Shown here: positions 1 through 11,215 of the stretch, one piece after another
Layout of the letters: every line of letters starts with the position of its first letter
How positions within the stretch are numbered: the stretch's first letter is position 1
NCBI GenBank assembly: GCA_951804985.1
Contig: OX638131.1
Coordinates: forward strand, 57,643,344 to 57,707,343
From: Dryomyza anilis
Lineage: Eukaryota > Arthropoda > Insecta > Diptera > Dryomyzidae
Length of the DNA stretch: 64,000 bases
Reading direction: 5' to 3'
Program-made: the position numbers and the translations under genes
The notes under the pieces: generated by a model
The model's input: only the letters and a program-made list of their open reading frames with translations
Databases searched by the model: none
What the model was told of the DNA's origin: nothing

Positions 1-7
1 CCAGAGG

Positions 8-510
8 ATGCAGCGACCCGGTGAGTCTTTTAAGAATTTCACCCTCGCAGTCCGAACGTTGATGCGACACGCCCACTACTCGCGTGCACAACAACTGGAA
101 CGGATCTACAAGAACTGTCGACGAGAGTACCAGTTATACGTAAAGCGCGGGGAGTTCACGACGATGGGGGAACTAATACAGATGGCAAACGACTTCGACG
201 TCCTCCAGGCGACGCTGGGGGGACCGACACGAGTTCAGGAGGAGCAGCATCGGATCGTGCACCCGGGACACGGTGAGGCCTTCGACCGCAGGATGATCTG
301 TTGGCGGTGCGGAGGCGAGGGGCACTTTCAGCGGGAATGCCGGGCACCGGCAATGCGGGAAAAGCGGCGTCCGGACGATCGATTGCTGTCGACCTCGGCC
401 GGGAAACGACTCGGGGGACCGGCCACAGTAGGAGGCGCCGGTCACCCCGAAGAATATGCTCCTTATCCAAACATTGCGCTCAAATACGACGCGCAACACA
501 TTTACGCGAT
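8..510 (+). pseudogene. gag: gypsy gag, C-terminal part with CCHC zinc knuckle
   Basis: This is the C-terminal half of a Retrotrans_gag-type capsid domain followed by one CCHC knuckle (CWRCGGEGHFQREC at about 299-340), which would bind element RNA in the particle. The frame is open from before the window, so the ATG at position 8 is probably internal. It continues without a stop into the protease region, so gag and PR appear to share one frame here. Antisense ORFs over this stretch are shadows. Confidence 0.8.
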
Positions 511-905
511 AGTGGCCATAGGAATAGACCTGGCAATGGCCACCATCGACACGGGGGCCACCAGGAGTTTTGTGAGCCCCACTACGCCAACATACTGGGC
601 ACCAAGGAGAACCAAGAGCGGGTCGATCTCCGGGTGCGCATGGCCGATGGCGGGGCCCAGCACATAACTAGTGCATTACGAATGTGTGTCAGGTTAGGGA
701 CCCAGAGCTGTAAATTGCTCCTATTGGTCCTACCAGACGCGGTCGACCATCTTATCTTAGGGATGCACTTCCTTATACGGGCTGGCACAACGATTAGCTG
801 CGGAGGGCAGACCATCGTGCTGCGTGAGCAGGCCAATCACAACATCGGGAGTAGCGCGCCGATCTGCACGGTGGCACGAGAGCAGCGCGACGAGGAGGCG
901 AACGG
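511..905 (+). pseudogene. gypsy aspartic protease, frameshifted
   Basis: The catalytic motif IDTGATRSFV is read at about 545-574 in the gag frame. The rest of the protease fold, ending in the conserved LILGMHFL stretch (about 754-777), continues only in the +1-shifted frame that runs to 1044. The frameshift therefore falls near 575-585, just after the active-site aspartate. A retroviral-type protease works as a dimer to process Gag and Pol. With this shift the copy would make only a truncated protease unless ribosomes shift frame, and I see no clear slippery site. Confidence 0.75.
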
Positions 906-1040
906 ACAATGGGGCGAGGCCATTGTGGACCGAGGGCCGACAGGACAGCGGGCGAGAAATCGGATACGAGTTGGAAGGAAAATGAGCGCGGGGACGCGAA
1001 GCCACAGCGACAGCGGCGACGGACCTGCGCAGACCAAGGC

Positions 1041-2735
1041 ATGATGACACAGAGACTACCGCGGCAACACAACGAACAGGAGGCCATCGACGCGTTTATA
1101 CAGTCGGAATTGAAGAAGTTCGATGGGATTCAAGGCCCCACAGACATCGCCAAACACCGTATCACCATGCGGGACGACCGCCCACTGAAGCAGCGATATT
1201 TCCCTAAAAATCCCGCCATGCAGGCAGTCATCAAGCAAGAGGTGGACGAGCTGATCGCCAAGGGGTGCATTGAGCCCTCCCGGAGCCCACACAGCGCGCC
1301 CATCGTCATCGTTAAGAAAAAGACTGGGAAATGGCGGTTATGCATCGACTACCGACAGCTGAACGCGCATTCGATCCCAGACGCATACCCCTTACCCCGG
1401 ATTCAGCATATACTGGATCGACTGCGAAACGCCAACTACATAAGCAGCCTCGACTTGAAGAACGGGTATTGGCAGGTGCCGATGGAAGAGGAGAGCAAGC
1501 CGTATACCGCTTTCACCGTTCCGGGACGGGGTTTATATCAATGGCGCGTGATGCCATTCGGACTGCATTCGGCGCCGGCAACATTTCAGCGCGCACTAGA
1601 CAGCGTCATCGGCGCGGACATGGAACCGAAAGCATTTGCATATTTGGATGACATCATCGTCACCGGGTCGACGCTGGAGGAGCACATGGATACACTACGA
1701 GAAGTTTTCAGACGGTTGCGCCAGGCCAAGCTCCGGTTAAACGAAGACAAGTGCGAATTTTTCAAGAAGGAGATCAAGTACCTCGGTCACGTCGTCAGCG
1801 AGCGCGGCATTCACACGGACCCCGACAAGGTGGCCGCCATCCACGAGTTAAAGCCACCTACAAATGTCCGTGAAGTCCGCCAATGCCTGGGAATCGCCTC
1901 CTGGTACCGGCGATTTGTGCCGGAGTTTTCAGATATCGTCCACCCACTAACCAAGTTACTGCGCAAGGGCAAACATTTCATTTGGGCCACGGAACAACAG
2001 GACGCCTTCGAGCAGCTAAAGGCGAAACTAACCCAAGCGCCGGTATTGATTTGCCCTGATTTCGAGCAGCCGTTTACACTCCAGACCGACGCGAGCAGTT
2101 ACGGGTTAGGCGCCGTCTTGACACAGGACGTTGGCGGACAGGAGGGAGTCGTGGCCTACGCCAGTCGGCGTTTAAACAAGGCGGAGGAAAATTACTCACC
2201 GACTGAGAAGGAATGTCTGGCCATAGTCTGGGGCATCAGGAAGATGCGGCCGTATCTTGAAGGATACCGGTTCAACGTCATCACCGACCACCTCTCATTG
2301 AAATGGCTCAACTCCATTGAGAGTCCATCGGGACGCATCGCGAGGTGGGCCCTGGAATTGCAGCAATATACATTCGACGTACAGTACCGCCGAGGCAAGT
2401 TGAATGTGGTCGCTGATGCATTATCCAGACAACCAGTGGAGGCGCTAGGAACATTGGAGGTAGACGCCCCAATCGAACTCGATTGTCCCTGGATTAAGCA
2501 GAAGATGGCTGAGATACGCGCACAGCCCGAGAAGTTTCCTGACTACATCATTGAGGGAGGTAGGTTGTACCGACATATCCCAAGGCAGTCGGATGAGGAA
2601 GGGTGTGCGGCGTGGAAACTATGCGTACCAGTTGGTCTGAGGCAAAGGGTACTTCGCGAGAACCACGACGACGCCACGGCCGGTCACATGGGAGCACGTA
2701 AAACTATCGCGAGGATCTCTAACCGATACTTCTAG
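1041..2735 (+). pseudogene. pol: gypsy pol: reverse transcriptase, RNase H, start of integrase
   Basis: An open frame (909-2735) carries the complete RT domain, including FAYLDDIIVTG (about 1633-1665), the RNase H domain starting near QTDASSYGLGAVL (about 2083-2121), and the N-terminal zinc-binding HH part of integrase (about 2670-2700). Upstream of about 1040 the protein is read in another frame, so a frame change separates the PR and RT frames; whether this is programmed or damage cannot be told. The frame ends at a TAG (2733-2735) inside the HHCC zinc finger. Integrase continues in the same frame straight after, so this is a single nonsense mutation, probably from a tryptophan codon. Confidence 0.9.
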
Positions 2736-4147
2736 CCAGGTATGGCCCGCACCATACGGACGCACGTGCGGAACTGCGAGTCATGCCAGAAGTTTAAACC
2801 CAGCCAGGAGAGGCCGGCTGGACAGATGCTCACCCAGATCGCAGAGGAGCCTTGGTCGTGGCTCTGCGCCGACTTCGTGGGACCCCTGCCCCGGTCGAAA
2901 CACGGCAACACCATGCTACTCGTGTTTTTCGACAAATTTTCGAAGTGGACAGAGATGGTGCCAATGCGCCGTGCAACGAGTGAAGGCGTACAGCGAGCAC
3001 TGCGGGAGCGCATCATGGCACGATATGGCGTCCCGCGGGTGCTGATAACGGACAACGGCGCGCAATTCACTAGCCGCGCGTTCAGAAAGTTCTTACTCGA
3101 AATGGGGATCCGCCAGCAGTTCACCGCACCATACACGCCGCAGGAGAATCCGACGGAGCGAGCCAACCGCACCCTGAAGACGATTATCGCGCAAATCACC
3201 GGTCCACAACAACAACGCTGGGACGAACACCTACCGGAAATTTCATTGGCCATAAATTCAAGTCCGTCCGACACCACCGGCTACAGTCCAGCGTACCTCA
3301 CCCAGTGCCGTGAACCGCGGCTGCCGAAGGCCCTGTATGACGAAGACGCGCTAGGCACAGGAGCCGGCCTTTCATCACCAGACGAACGAGCGACAAGGCT
3401 GCGGGAAGTGTTTGACATCGTACGACGCAACTTGGCGAGAGCCGCGCAGGATCAACTCGACACTACAACCTGAGGCGACGCGCATGGAAACCGTCGGTCG
3501 GTGACTTGGTGCTGGTAAAGCAGCATCACCTGTCGAAAGCGATAGACAATTTTGCGGCGAAATTGGCACCCCGGTTTGATGGCCCGTATAGAATTGTAAA
3601 CTTTACATCTCCGGTGATAGTTACCATCCAATTAGTGGGACAAAACAAGACCCGCACCGCGCACCTAGGGGAGATCAAGCCATTCAACCAAAACGAAGCA
3701 GTAGACCAGGAGTCACCGACAACCATGAGCCCTACCACCTCCCAGACCGCCGCGGCTGATAAATGCGCTGACCCACCGACTCGGAACCTGATAGCAGAGG
3801 CCAGCAATCCGTTTCGGTCGGCGCCCAAGGACCCAGTAGATATGGCGAGGAAGCTGCCGTTGGCCCCACCTCGAAATTTAATAGCGGAAGCAAACAACCC
3901 TTTCCGTACCACGCCTCGCAAACCAGTCGCCATCAAATCACCCACGACCAGGACGAGAGGCAGGGCTAGGGCCATTTCACCCAACGCACGAGCAACAAGG
4001 ACGTCGACCCGGCGGAGCCCACCCCAGGAGGATGACAGGGTCACGAACCATAGCCCAAGGACGACGCGAGCCAGCGGTGCGTTGAGGCGGGGCCTTGCAT
4101 CAAGATACGCACTACGGCCGCGCGCAATCGCGACCGCACGAGTTTAA
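2736..4147 (+). pseudogene. gypsy integrase core, GPY/F module and basic tail
   Basis: The CC half of the HHCC finger (CESCQKF) is followed by the DDE core: Asp in WLCADFVGP (about 2865), Asp in ITDNGAQFTSRAF (about 3044-3082) and Glu in ENPTERANRT (about 3146-3175). The frame stops at 3473. The GPY/F module (RFDGPYRI, about 3573-3596) continues in another frame to 4147, so there is a frameshift near 3450-3465. No chromodomain is seen. The tail is Thr/Pro/Arg-rich and holds two copies of an RNLIAEA.NPFR motif (about 3780-3815 and 3870-3905), an internal duplication of unknown role. Confidence 0.85.
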
Positions 4148-4754
4148 CATTTTTTTTACAGTGGAGAGAGGCCGCCGACGGTGATGGCTGTCTCCCTCTC
4201 ACAACGATGCAGTAACGTCACCATAGCGGAGGGGAAGTTTGCACGAAAGGGAATTGTGCGCGAAGGAGAAGTTGGCACGAAGGGGAAATTGACATGAAAA
4301 TTAAACGGTCGGGTAAATTGATCGGCAAAAGCTCGGCTGACTTCCACGAACTGTCGCGCCGTCCGCCGACGACGGCGAACAAACAGCCACGGGGGTCAAG
4401 CCGAATGCAGCGATAAATCATTCGTTTAGTGACACGCGTTGAAGTAACAACGAATTTTCTTCCGTGAAACAAAAAAATTATTTATCGTATTTTTCTTTTT
4501 TTTTCTCCACGAGCGACAGTGGCAACGCAGATGGGGGTCTGAAGGACTCAGCGGACAGCAGAGCGATCGGGGGTTCGGCCATAACCACGATCGGTGGGGA
4601 CGCTGCGCAGAGGCCCGCCGCGTTGGTGGCGCGGGCAGTGGACTGTGCGAACAACAAGCGCCCTAACGTGCAGCAGAGTTTCGTGGAGAGGATCGACGGG
4701 AAGGATTACCTTCACCGTTTTGCCGCCGCGGGCCCCGCCGAAGTAAGGGGGAGG
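4148..4754 (+). other. gypsy post-pol noncoding segment and polypurine tract
   Basis: No convincing coding signal lies between the end of pol and the 3' LTR. The short ORFs here match nothing I know. The purine-rich run at 4741-4754 abuts the inferred LTR start and is the likely primer for plus-strand DNA synthesis. An env gene is absent. Confidence 0.6.
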
Positions 4755-5639
4755 TGTGACGGACAAATTTATGGGGTAAATTTGTCCCACACATTGCTCG
4801 CCTCCAGCAGTTAAAGGGGGGCCACCGAGGGAACAATTGATGAGAAGAGGGCAACACTGGTGCCTGTAGCCAAAGTAACGAGTAAAAGCTACGATCATGG
4901 AACAAATGGCGTCGTGGTGAGAATGGTGTAAAACCGGTCTAAGCACCATGCAGGTGCGTGAAAGAGACGAATACAGTGCACCGCATTTACGACGAAACAT
5001 AGTAGCCGACGGTGATGAAGAAGCCGAGAACCGAAGCATCGTTCAGTTCGTCGGCGACCGTGATACAGTGCAGACACACATTAGATTGTTCTGAGTTGTT
5101 GTAGTAAGTTTCTCCTGGGAGGAAAAGCGGGCTACAACAAGGAACCAAACCCATACCAACGCAAAGATAATCGAAGCTGAAGAGAAAGGTATAAGTTTCA
5201 AGCAGGCGGAGAATTATCCTTTGGTTGGTACGGCGTTGACGAGCGCTGCTGGAAACGGCAGTAGAAAGGTCAAGTTTCTCTGCCCGACACACAGGCTGAA
5301 TCGGTGGTGGTTGAACCTGTCATAGTGGTTGAGCCAAGCGACACAAAGTGAATGTAAAATCGTTTTATTTAATGCAGCAGAACCCAAACACCGAACAAAG
5401 GCGAACAACAACTTCAGTTTATTTAAATGCAGCAGAGCCAAAGTGCCCAGGGAAGACGAGTCAACCTAACCTACAAAAGTGCGCCACGAGGATCGGTGTG
5501 GCAAAGCAGCGATACAGGCGCAGGGGACCGAACGACCATAACCTCAAAAGTGGCCACAAGAGGCTTGGCGGTAAGTTGTGTAATTTTATCCGACCACGCG
5601 GTGCGAACGTCCATTTCGTGCGCGTCACCACCAAGCCGA

Positions 5640-6300
5640 ACCAAGCCGAACCAAGCGAGCCGAGTAGGCACGAGCAGTAGCAGTGAGCCGAGTAGTAACC
5701 GCGTTCGAGAACCGAGCAGTAGCAGTGAGCCGAGCAGTAGCAGAGGACGAGAACCGAGCAGTAGCAGTGAGCCGAGTAGTAACAGCGTACGAGAACCGAA
5801 CCGTAGCAGAGTATGAGCACCGAGCAGTAGCAGCGTACGAGAACCGAACAGTAGCAGAGTATGAGTGCCGAGCAGTAACAGCGCACGAGAACCGAGCAGT
5901 AGCAGAGCACGAGAACCGAGCAGTAGCAGAGCACGAGAACCGAGCAGTAGCAGTGAGCCGAGCAGTAACAGCGTACGAGAACCGAGCAGTAGCAGTGAGC
6001 CGAGCAGTAGCAGAGCATGAGCACCGAGCAGTAGCAGCGTACGAGAACCGAACAGTAGCAGAGTATGAGTGCCGAGCAGTAACAGCGCACGAGAACCGAG
6101 CAGTAGCAGAGCACGAGAACCGAGCAGTAGCAGTGAGCCGAGCAGTAACAGCGTACGAGAACCGAGCAGTAACAGTGAAGCGAGTAGACACGAGCGCACG
6201 AGAGCCGAGCAGTAACAGCGTACGAGAACCGAGCAGTAGCAGAGTACGAGAACCGAGCAGTAGCAGTGAAACGAGTAGACACGAGCACCTGACAGCCGAA
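5640..6300 (+). repeat. Tandem array of about 20-45 bp units inside the gypsy LTR
   Basis: Units are built from the words CCGAGCAGTAGCAG, GTGAGCCGAG and CGTACGAGAA in shuffled order, with higher-order blocks (5855-5980 is repeated nearly exactly at 6039-6165). The unit contains few stops in several frames, so ORFs of 211-315 codons appear on both strands. They are periodic low-complexity products of the repeat, not genes. Confidence 0.85.
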
Positions 6301-6503
6301 CGCGTAACCACGCGATAACCGAGGAGCAACAGCAGCACATTCGAGAATAACTGAGCCGACCCGAGCGCTAAGGCAGCCGATCGAGGGGTAGCAGTGAGCC
6401 GAAGGGCTGAATCAGGGGCAACTACGAGGGATTTCACAACGACCACCCGGACAAAGTAAAGTGAGCCGGCATCGGAGCCGGGGTCAGAGGAGGGGTCCCG
6501 GGT

Positions 6504-6540
6504 GGTACGCACAATAGCATAGCGAGCTATTGTGCGTACC
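6504..6540. other. Perfect 15-bp hairpin in the gypsy LTR
   Basis: GGTACGCACAATAGC (6504-6518) is followed by a 7-base loop and its exact reverse complement (6526-6540). The position suggests an RNA structure in the LTR transcript, but the function is not known. Confidence 0.8.
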
Positions 6541-7089
6541 GACGCGACGCGACGAGCGGCGTAATACGACATAGCAACCGGTTGCGTCAGAAAGGGGCGC
6601 AGACCGAGGAACCAGATTTACATATCCGAGGGTTCAGCGTTGGAGACGCCTCCGACGGGAACCCTCCATTTCTAAGCAATCCAGTAGCGGCAGCGGAGCG
6701 GAGCGCTGCCTTTAATTATAATTTACTATCCTATCACACTTATTATTACTATTATTAAAGAAGTTATTTATGAATTAAAACAAGGGCGTTATCATTTACC
6801 AGGGGCTACAGTTGAGTTGAACTAAAAAGGTACCCCTGACATAAATAAATTATTTGTCGACCTACCCCTGGACCGCCGCTGAGGAGTACCTCAGCCTTTG
6901 ACCACCAGGTAGTTCGTTACATTGATGCGTAACTATGTCACGCACACAATTTCAAAAAATATATATCTGTTGATTCCTGTTCCCTGAAAAATAAAAAATA
7001 AAAACAGTATAAAGACACATTTAATATTTTATTTCATCATAATTAAGCAAAATTAAAAACTATTTCTAATGCCACATATGGTCACATAT

Positions 7090-7720
7090 TTATACCCTAC
7101 ACTAAGAGTGAAAGGGTATATTCAGTTTGGTACGCCGTTTGTAACACCCAGAAGGAAGCATCTCCGGTATGGAAAAGTATATATATTCTTGATCAGCATG
7201 ACCTCCTGAGTCGATTTAGCGATGTCCGTCTGTCCGTCTGTCTGTCCGTCTGTCTGTCTGTCTGTCCGTCTGTCTGTCTGTCCGTCTGTCTGTCTGTTGA
7301 AATCCCTAAGACTTTTAAAATTGAAGAGCTAGATAAATGAAACTTATAACTTAGATTACTAATATACCTACGCTGTATGTGCGTAGGTCCATTGTGACCT
7401 ATGATCCGACCACTTATGTTCAAATACCTCATATAAAATGTACATATAAAGATCAATTTTTATGTATACGTGCTTAGGTAAACTTTTTTGGTCAAATATA
7501 TATTGATATCATGCTCAAATACATGATAATAATGTTTTCCGGCGAAAAGACTTGTGGTTCACAAAAAAAAAAATCGAAATTCGGTACACCTACCCATTTG
7601 TAAATATGGGTATCAAATGAATGGAAATTCTTCAGCGATTGAATGTTTGTAGTTATTTTCAGGATTCGTATACCCTGGTGACCTATATATCACTTTGAAT
7701 GGTAACCACACATATGTGTA
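7090..7720 (+). mobile_element. mini-me-like dipteran element with (GTCY)n microsatellite
   Basis: The unit is bounded by inverted ATACCCTACAC (about 7092) and GTGTAGGGTAT (about 7711). Inside is a short TA run, then the core TTCTTGATCAGCATGAC and GAGTCGATTTAG, then a GTCC/GTCT repeat (about 7226-7293). This TA run, core, (GTCY)n arrangement is the signature of the mini-me elements described from Diptera as sources of microsatellites. There is no coding capacity; an 87-codon antisense ORF is a read-through of the repeat. Confidence 0.65.
7226..7293 (+). repeat. (GTCC/GTCT)n microsatellite
   Basis: A tetranucleotide run of GTCY units, part of the mini-me-like element. Confidence 0.9.
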
Positions 7721-8052
7721 GGGTATTTATAGTCGGCTTAGACCGACTATAATTTTGATAATCCTAACTATCATAATTACACCTACTTTAAAATTTCCCA
7801 TGTGATCTAACCTTCCCAACTGGTTTTATATTGTTATTATATTTCACTAGCTGAACAGCAATTTGTAGGTATTGAATTCATTCATTATATTATTAATATT
7901 CATATATTTATTGCACATTTTCACTTAATTAATGAATTTCCTATTTTTGGCCACTTGTGAAAATTTTTGACGTGTATGTATTTCGGTTGCAACACTGAAA
8001 CGTTGGTTCAATTAAACTCATGCCAAAAGAAAATTTTTCTGTGTGTAAATAA

Positions 8053-8643
8053 GCAGATCAAGAAGTGACAGACATTTTATTCCGCGCGCTATAAAAAAGG
8101 TTTTCAAATAATTTTGCTGTCAAACCTGACTAAGTTCCACATGAGCAAAGTTTTGGGAAAGTACGTTTTTACTTTTCTTGCGATATATTTTTTTTTATTG
8201 CAAATTTGTTTTATTTCATTTAATATTTTTCCTGTAAACATTACGTAAATTAAAAATAACCAAAAATTAATTTGAATTTAAAATGAATATGTTATGTTGG
8301 ACTTAGGCCTGTTTCTAAGAAAAATTTGGTTTTTAAGATTTTTCATCGACTTTAATTTTTGCGCGTTTCACTGTGAACTGTGACTGTCACCACTGAAGTA
8401 CGCACACATATATTATTAAAAATATGGCAGCACTATATATATTATAACTGTTTTTGTTTACAAAATAATTTTAAATTGTCTGTCATAAAAATTACTTTTT
8501 TTCCAAATGCAGTGAAAATTTTAAAAACTGAAATGAGAATGTAATTTTTATAAATTAAATTATTGCAAATTCACATATCGTCGCTTGATAAAAAATAGTC
8601 GTATGTTACATTTGACAAGTTGCATTCAAAGTATAACAATCAA
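8053..8643 (+). repeat. Dispersed repeat family, copy 1
   Basis: About 590 bp that reappear at 41750-42351 in the same orientation with small indels, starting at GCAGATC and sharing for example CTGACTAAGTTCCACATGAG. The copies contain the words ATCGTCGCTTGAT and GTCGTATGTTACATTTGAC; inverted forms of these words occur at 33.5-33.96 kb. No ORF is present. It is probably a non-autonomous DNA element of unknown family. Confidence 0.7.
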
Positions 8644-8928
8644 TCAGAAATACAATATTGATAACAAACAAATATTAAAACGATGTAAAAAGGTAAACAT
8701 ATATTTAGCACTTTCGATTTACAAAACATAAACTTAAAAATAAAAGTTATATTCATAAATATTTCAATATTTTTGTAATGCAATATGTCATAAAAACAAA
8801 ACATTTTCATTTACAACATATTCATTTACAAAAATCTGTATATATCTGTCAATTTTTTTTACCACGTCATAAGAAAAAGTAAATCTATCAATTGATATAT
8901 CAAATTGATCAATTACTTTTTAAAAATA

Positions 8929-9087
8929 GCCGCGGTAGCTCAGTGGTTAGTGCGTTGGACTGCGAGCCGAAAGGTCCCCGGTTCAAGCCTGGACTGGGGC
9001 TAACAACATCTTTCCATAGACACATTTTTCTATACCGCGCTACCCCTCGCCAGTAAATGGCAAACCTACGAGAGTAAAACATTGCCT
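8929..9087 (+). mobile_element. tRNA-derived SINE, 5' half (split)
   Basis: The tRNA-like head has an A box (TAGCTCAGTGG) and a B box (GGTTCAAGCC), the internal pol III promoter. It matches the full copy at 49586-49897 up to ACATTGCCT, where the 21.9-kb insertion begins. The rest of the SINE resumes at 31009. The outer 10-bp target duplication TTTAAAAATA is at 8919-8928 and 31150-31159. It is not a functional tRNA gene, because the same head recurs elsewhere attached to the same non-tRNA body. Confidence 0.85.
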
Positions 9088-9647
9088 AGGGGCGGATCCA
9101 GAAGTGTGATTTGGGGGGGGGGGGAGATTGATTTTTTTGCGCCTTTTTTCCAATTTTTTCTAAAATGCGCCCCAAAAATTTATTTTGCGCCCTTTTTTAT
9201 ATTTTCTGTACTTTATATTTTATACAACTGTACTTCTTTAAACCAACTTTTTTTCTTTAAATCAACCGTTTTATTTGCTTAAAAAACAAAAAAAATATAG
9301 GGTGCGGTCGGATCTGTGGTACCCTAGAAAAAACGATATCCGGTGCATCTACATATTATACGGTTGTTTTTATGATCTAATAACCATAGCGATTAGGATT
9401 TGTAATTATGTAAATTTTTATAAAATATTAAATTTTATATTTTTTAAAACATAAATACAAAAGTGTATAATAGACTCCTGATTAAATTTCTTTTCGTTTG
9501 GGTACCCACAATGGTATCTATATATTATTCGTGTATAAAATTAACTCAGTTGTTAAAACTAAAAAGGGTCCTGAGGTTACTGGGGCTATCGGATCATGAA
9601 CATAATAACATATTAATCGTGAGATCAATATCTTTTATTTCAGTACC

Positions 9648-10762
9648 AGTAGTATGTTTGCGCCGGTTCTGGCTCAAAGGGGCTCCATGGAGCCATAAGG
9701 AGCCATGAGGAGCATTTTTTAACAGAGATGTTGTTATTGTTTTCAATAGGGATCACTTTTTAACAGAGTAGTTGTTAGTGTATTTCAGTTCGGATAATTT
9801 TTTAACAGAGGTGTTGTTATTGTTTTCAATAGGGATCATTTTGTAACAGAGTAGTTGTTAGTATAATTTCAGGTGTATTATATGTATACTATATACATTA
9901 TAATGGCATGGAGCAATTGGGATGACATTTTAACATATGTTGTTAATGTTGATACATACATATATATTATATGTATGTTATGAAGGCATGCAGCCGTAAA
10001 GAGTAAATTTGCAACTCATATTGTTGTTGGGATAATTATTTCGGAGTAAGCCTTTTTAATGGCAATATTTATAAACATAGATATATGTACGTAATAATTT
10101 TGTTGTTGTATATGTTATAGAAGCAATTAAAATTTCAGATTTATGCTTGATGATTTATTTTGCATGATCATCAAGAGAGTTGAGGAACAAAGGGTTCAAT
10201 TTAAAACTTTGTTGAAGAACGAAGATTGTAATTTAAAACATAGCTATATGAATGAATGTTGTTATTAGACATATATTTTTTGGTGGGTAATTTTTTTGTT
10301 GTAAACAGGTAAATGCACTTCTGCATTAATGCATTGACTCATATTTAATTCAAGGTGAATTTTTCTATAATGGATATTGTAGTATATTTTTATTTTACAA
10401 AGTCATGGTCATTTAATTCGTTTAATTTGCTTATATGAATGAATGGGCCATAAGACTATTTGCTTATATGAATGAATGGGCCATAAGACTCCATTGGGAT
10501 CATTTTTATTTAAATTTGCATCGAGCAATAATGCTCCATTAAGATCAATTTTTAAACAACATACTATAAGTTTTAATGATTGAACATGTTAAAACATGTT
10601 TAATTTTATTTAGTTTTTTCTACTCTCTTTAAAATTTTAATTGAGTATATTTATACTAATTGAATTATCTTTTTAACTCATTTTAAAGAGATATCCATTA
10701 TATATAAATGGATCGAAATTTGAATTAAAGTTATTTATCGTCTACATTACAATTTGATAGGA
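9648..10762 (+). repeat. Polinton left terminal inverted repeat
   Basis: About 1,115 bp matching the right repeat in inverted orientation, from AGTAGTATG inward to ...TTTGATAGGAA. It holds degenerate subterminal direct repeats around TTTTTTAACAGAG (9715-9870) and a tandem duplication of a 36-bp block containing GAATGGGCCATAAGACT (about 10430-10490). The same duplication is present in the right repeat. A TATA motif lies near the inner edge. Confidence 0.9.
10701..10708 (+). promoter_or_regulatory. TATA box inside the left Polinton TIR, pointing inward
   Basis: TATATAAA lies about 70 bp upstream of the ATG at 10771. Because it belongs to the inverted repeat, a mirror copy occurs at 23878-23885 at the same distance from the start of the last gene. 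This is inferred from position and motif only. Confidence 0.45.
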
Positions 10763-10770
10763 ACAAAAAT

Positions 10771-11088
10771 ATGGTAAGATTTTTTTTCAATTTTTGTATT
10801 TATTAATTTATATATTTTTTTTATTTTAAGTATTTCGCTGAAATTATTAGTTTAGCAAAAGGAAACCTCTCTTCATACATTCGAGTAGATGACTTGCCCA
10901 TTGATCAGGAATTCAGGATTTCTAAATTTGAATGGAAAAACACAATTAATGGAACAAAATTAATTGTACATCTAACAGACAATAGATGGTTTTATCTACC
11001 AGCAAGAATTTCTAGAAAAGTTGAAACCGATGATCCATATTTATATAATATAAATGAGAAGAAGTGGTCTATTATTTTTAGAGGATGA
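10771..11088 (+). CDS. Small spliced Polinton gene at the left TIR, function unknown
   Basis: The ATG at 10771 is immediately followed by GTAAGA. A 57-bp intron (10774-10830, ending TTTTAAG) joins it to an open exon 10831-11088, giving 86 codons without a stop. The exon alone has no ATG near its start, which supports the splice model. The product is small, with a basic-hydrophobic C-terminus and a FYLPARIS motif. It resembles short proteins I associate with the left end of insect Mavericks, but I cannot assign a function. Its start lies 9 bp inside the TIR edge, so its promoter is probably in the TIR. It appears undamaged. Confidence 0.55.
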
Positions 11089-11215
11089 CAATCTGAATTA
11101 AAGGGGATGGCTCTATTCGATTTACGTTATGAATAAAAACGTATCTATATACTTTCTTTTAAATATATTCATTTTTAAATAAAATATTTAAATATATACA
11201 TATTGTTTTATTTAT

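Larger units (their letters stand above)
1..6921 (+). mobile_element. Ty3/gypsy LTR retrotransposon, 3' portion
   Basis: The order gag, CCHC zinc knuckle, aspartic protease, RT, RNase H, integrase with HHCC and GPY/F modules, then a 3' LTR is that of a Ty3/gypsy (Metaviridae) element. The 5' LTR, primer-binding site and start of gag lie left of the window. A purine-rich tract (4741-4754) directly precedes TGTGACGG (4755), and the LTR closes with CGTTACA (6921), imperfectly inverted relative to TGTGACG. The next bases TTGA may be the 4-bp target duplication; the left copy is not visible. The coding part is much GC-richer than its surroundings. I see no env-like ORF between 4148 and 4754. Lesions are few, suggesting a fairly young but inactive copy. 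Confidence 0.9.
4755..6921 (+). repeat. gypsy 3' LTR, about 2.17 kb
   Basis: It begins TGTGACGG directly after the polypurine tract and ends GTTCGTTACA. At about 2.17 kb it is unusually long for a gypsy LTR (most are 0.3-1 kb). Roughly a third is an array of short tandem repeats (about 5640-6300), and a perfect 15-bp hairpin lies at 6504-6540. Without the 5' LTR the length rests on the PPT and terminal motifs only. Confidence 0.65.

Noticed and set aside
156..499. Antisense ORFs over gypsy gag
   Set aside because: GC-rich shadows of the sense frame with no recognisable motif.
5461..6572. Three antisense ORFs of 275-315 codons and a sense ORF of 211 codons
   Set aside because: They read the LTR tandem array in different frames and give periodic low-complexity peptides; open frames on both strands over the same repeat are an artefact of unit composition.
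1..6921. Endogenous retrovirus with env
   Set aside because: No envelope-like ORF, signal peptide or transmembrane segment between pol and the LTR.
8929..9000. Possible functional tRNA gene
   Set aside because: The same head recurs at 49586 and 62836 joined to the same non-tRNA body, so it is a SINE head.
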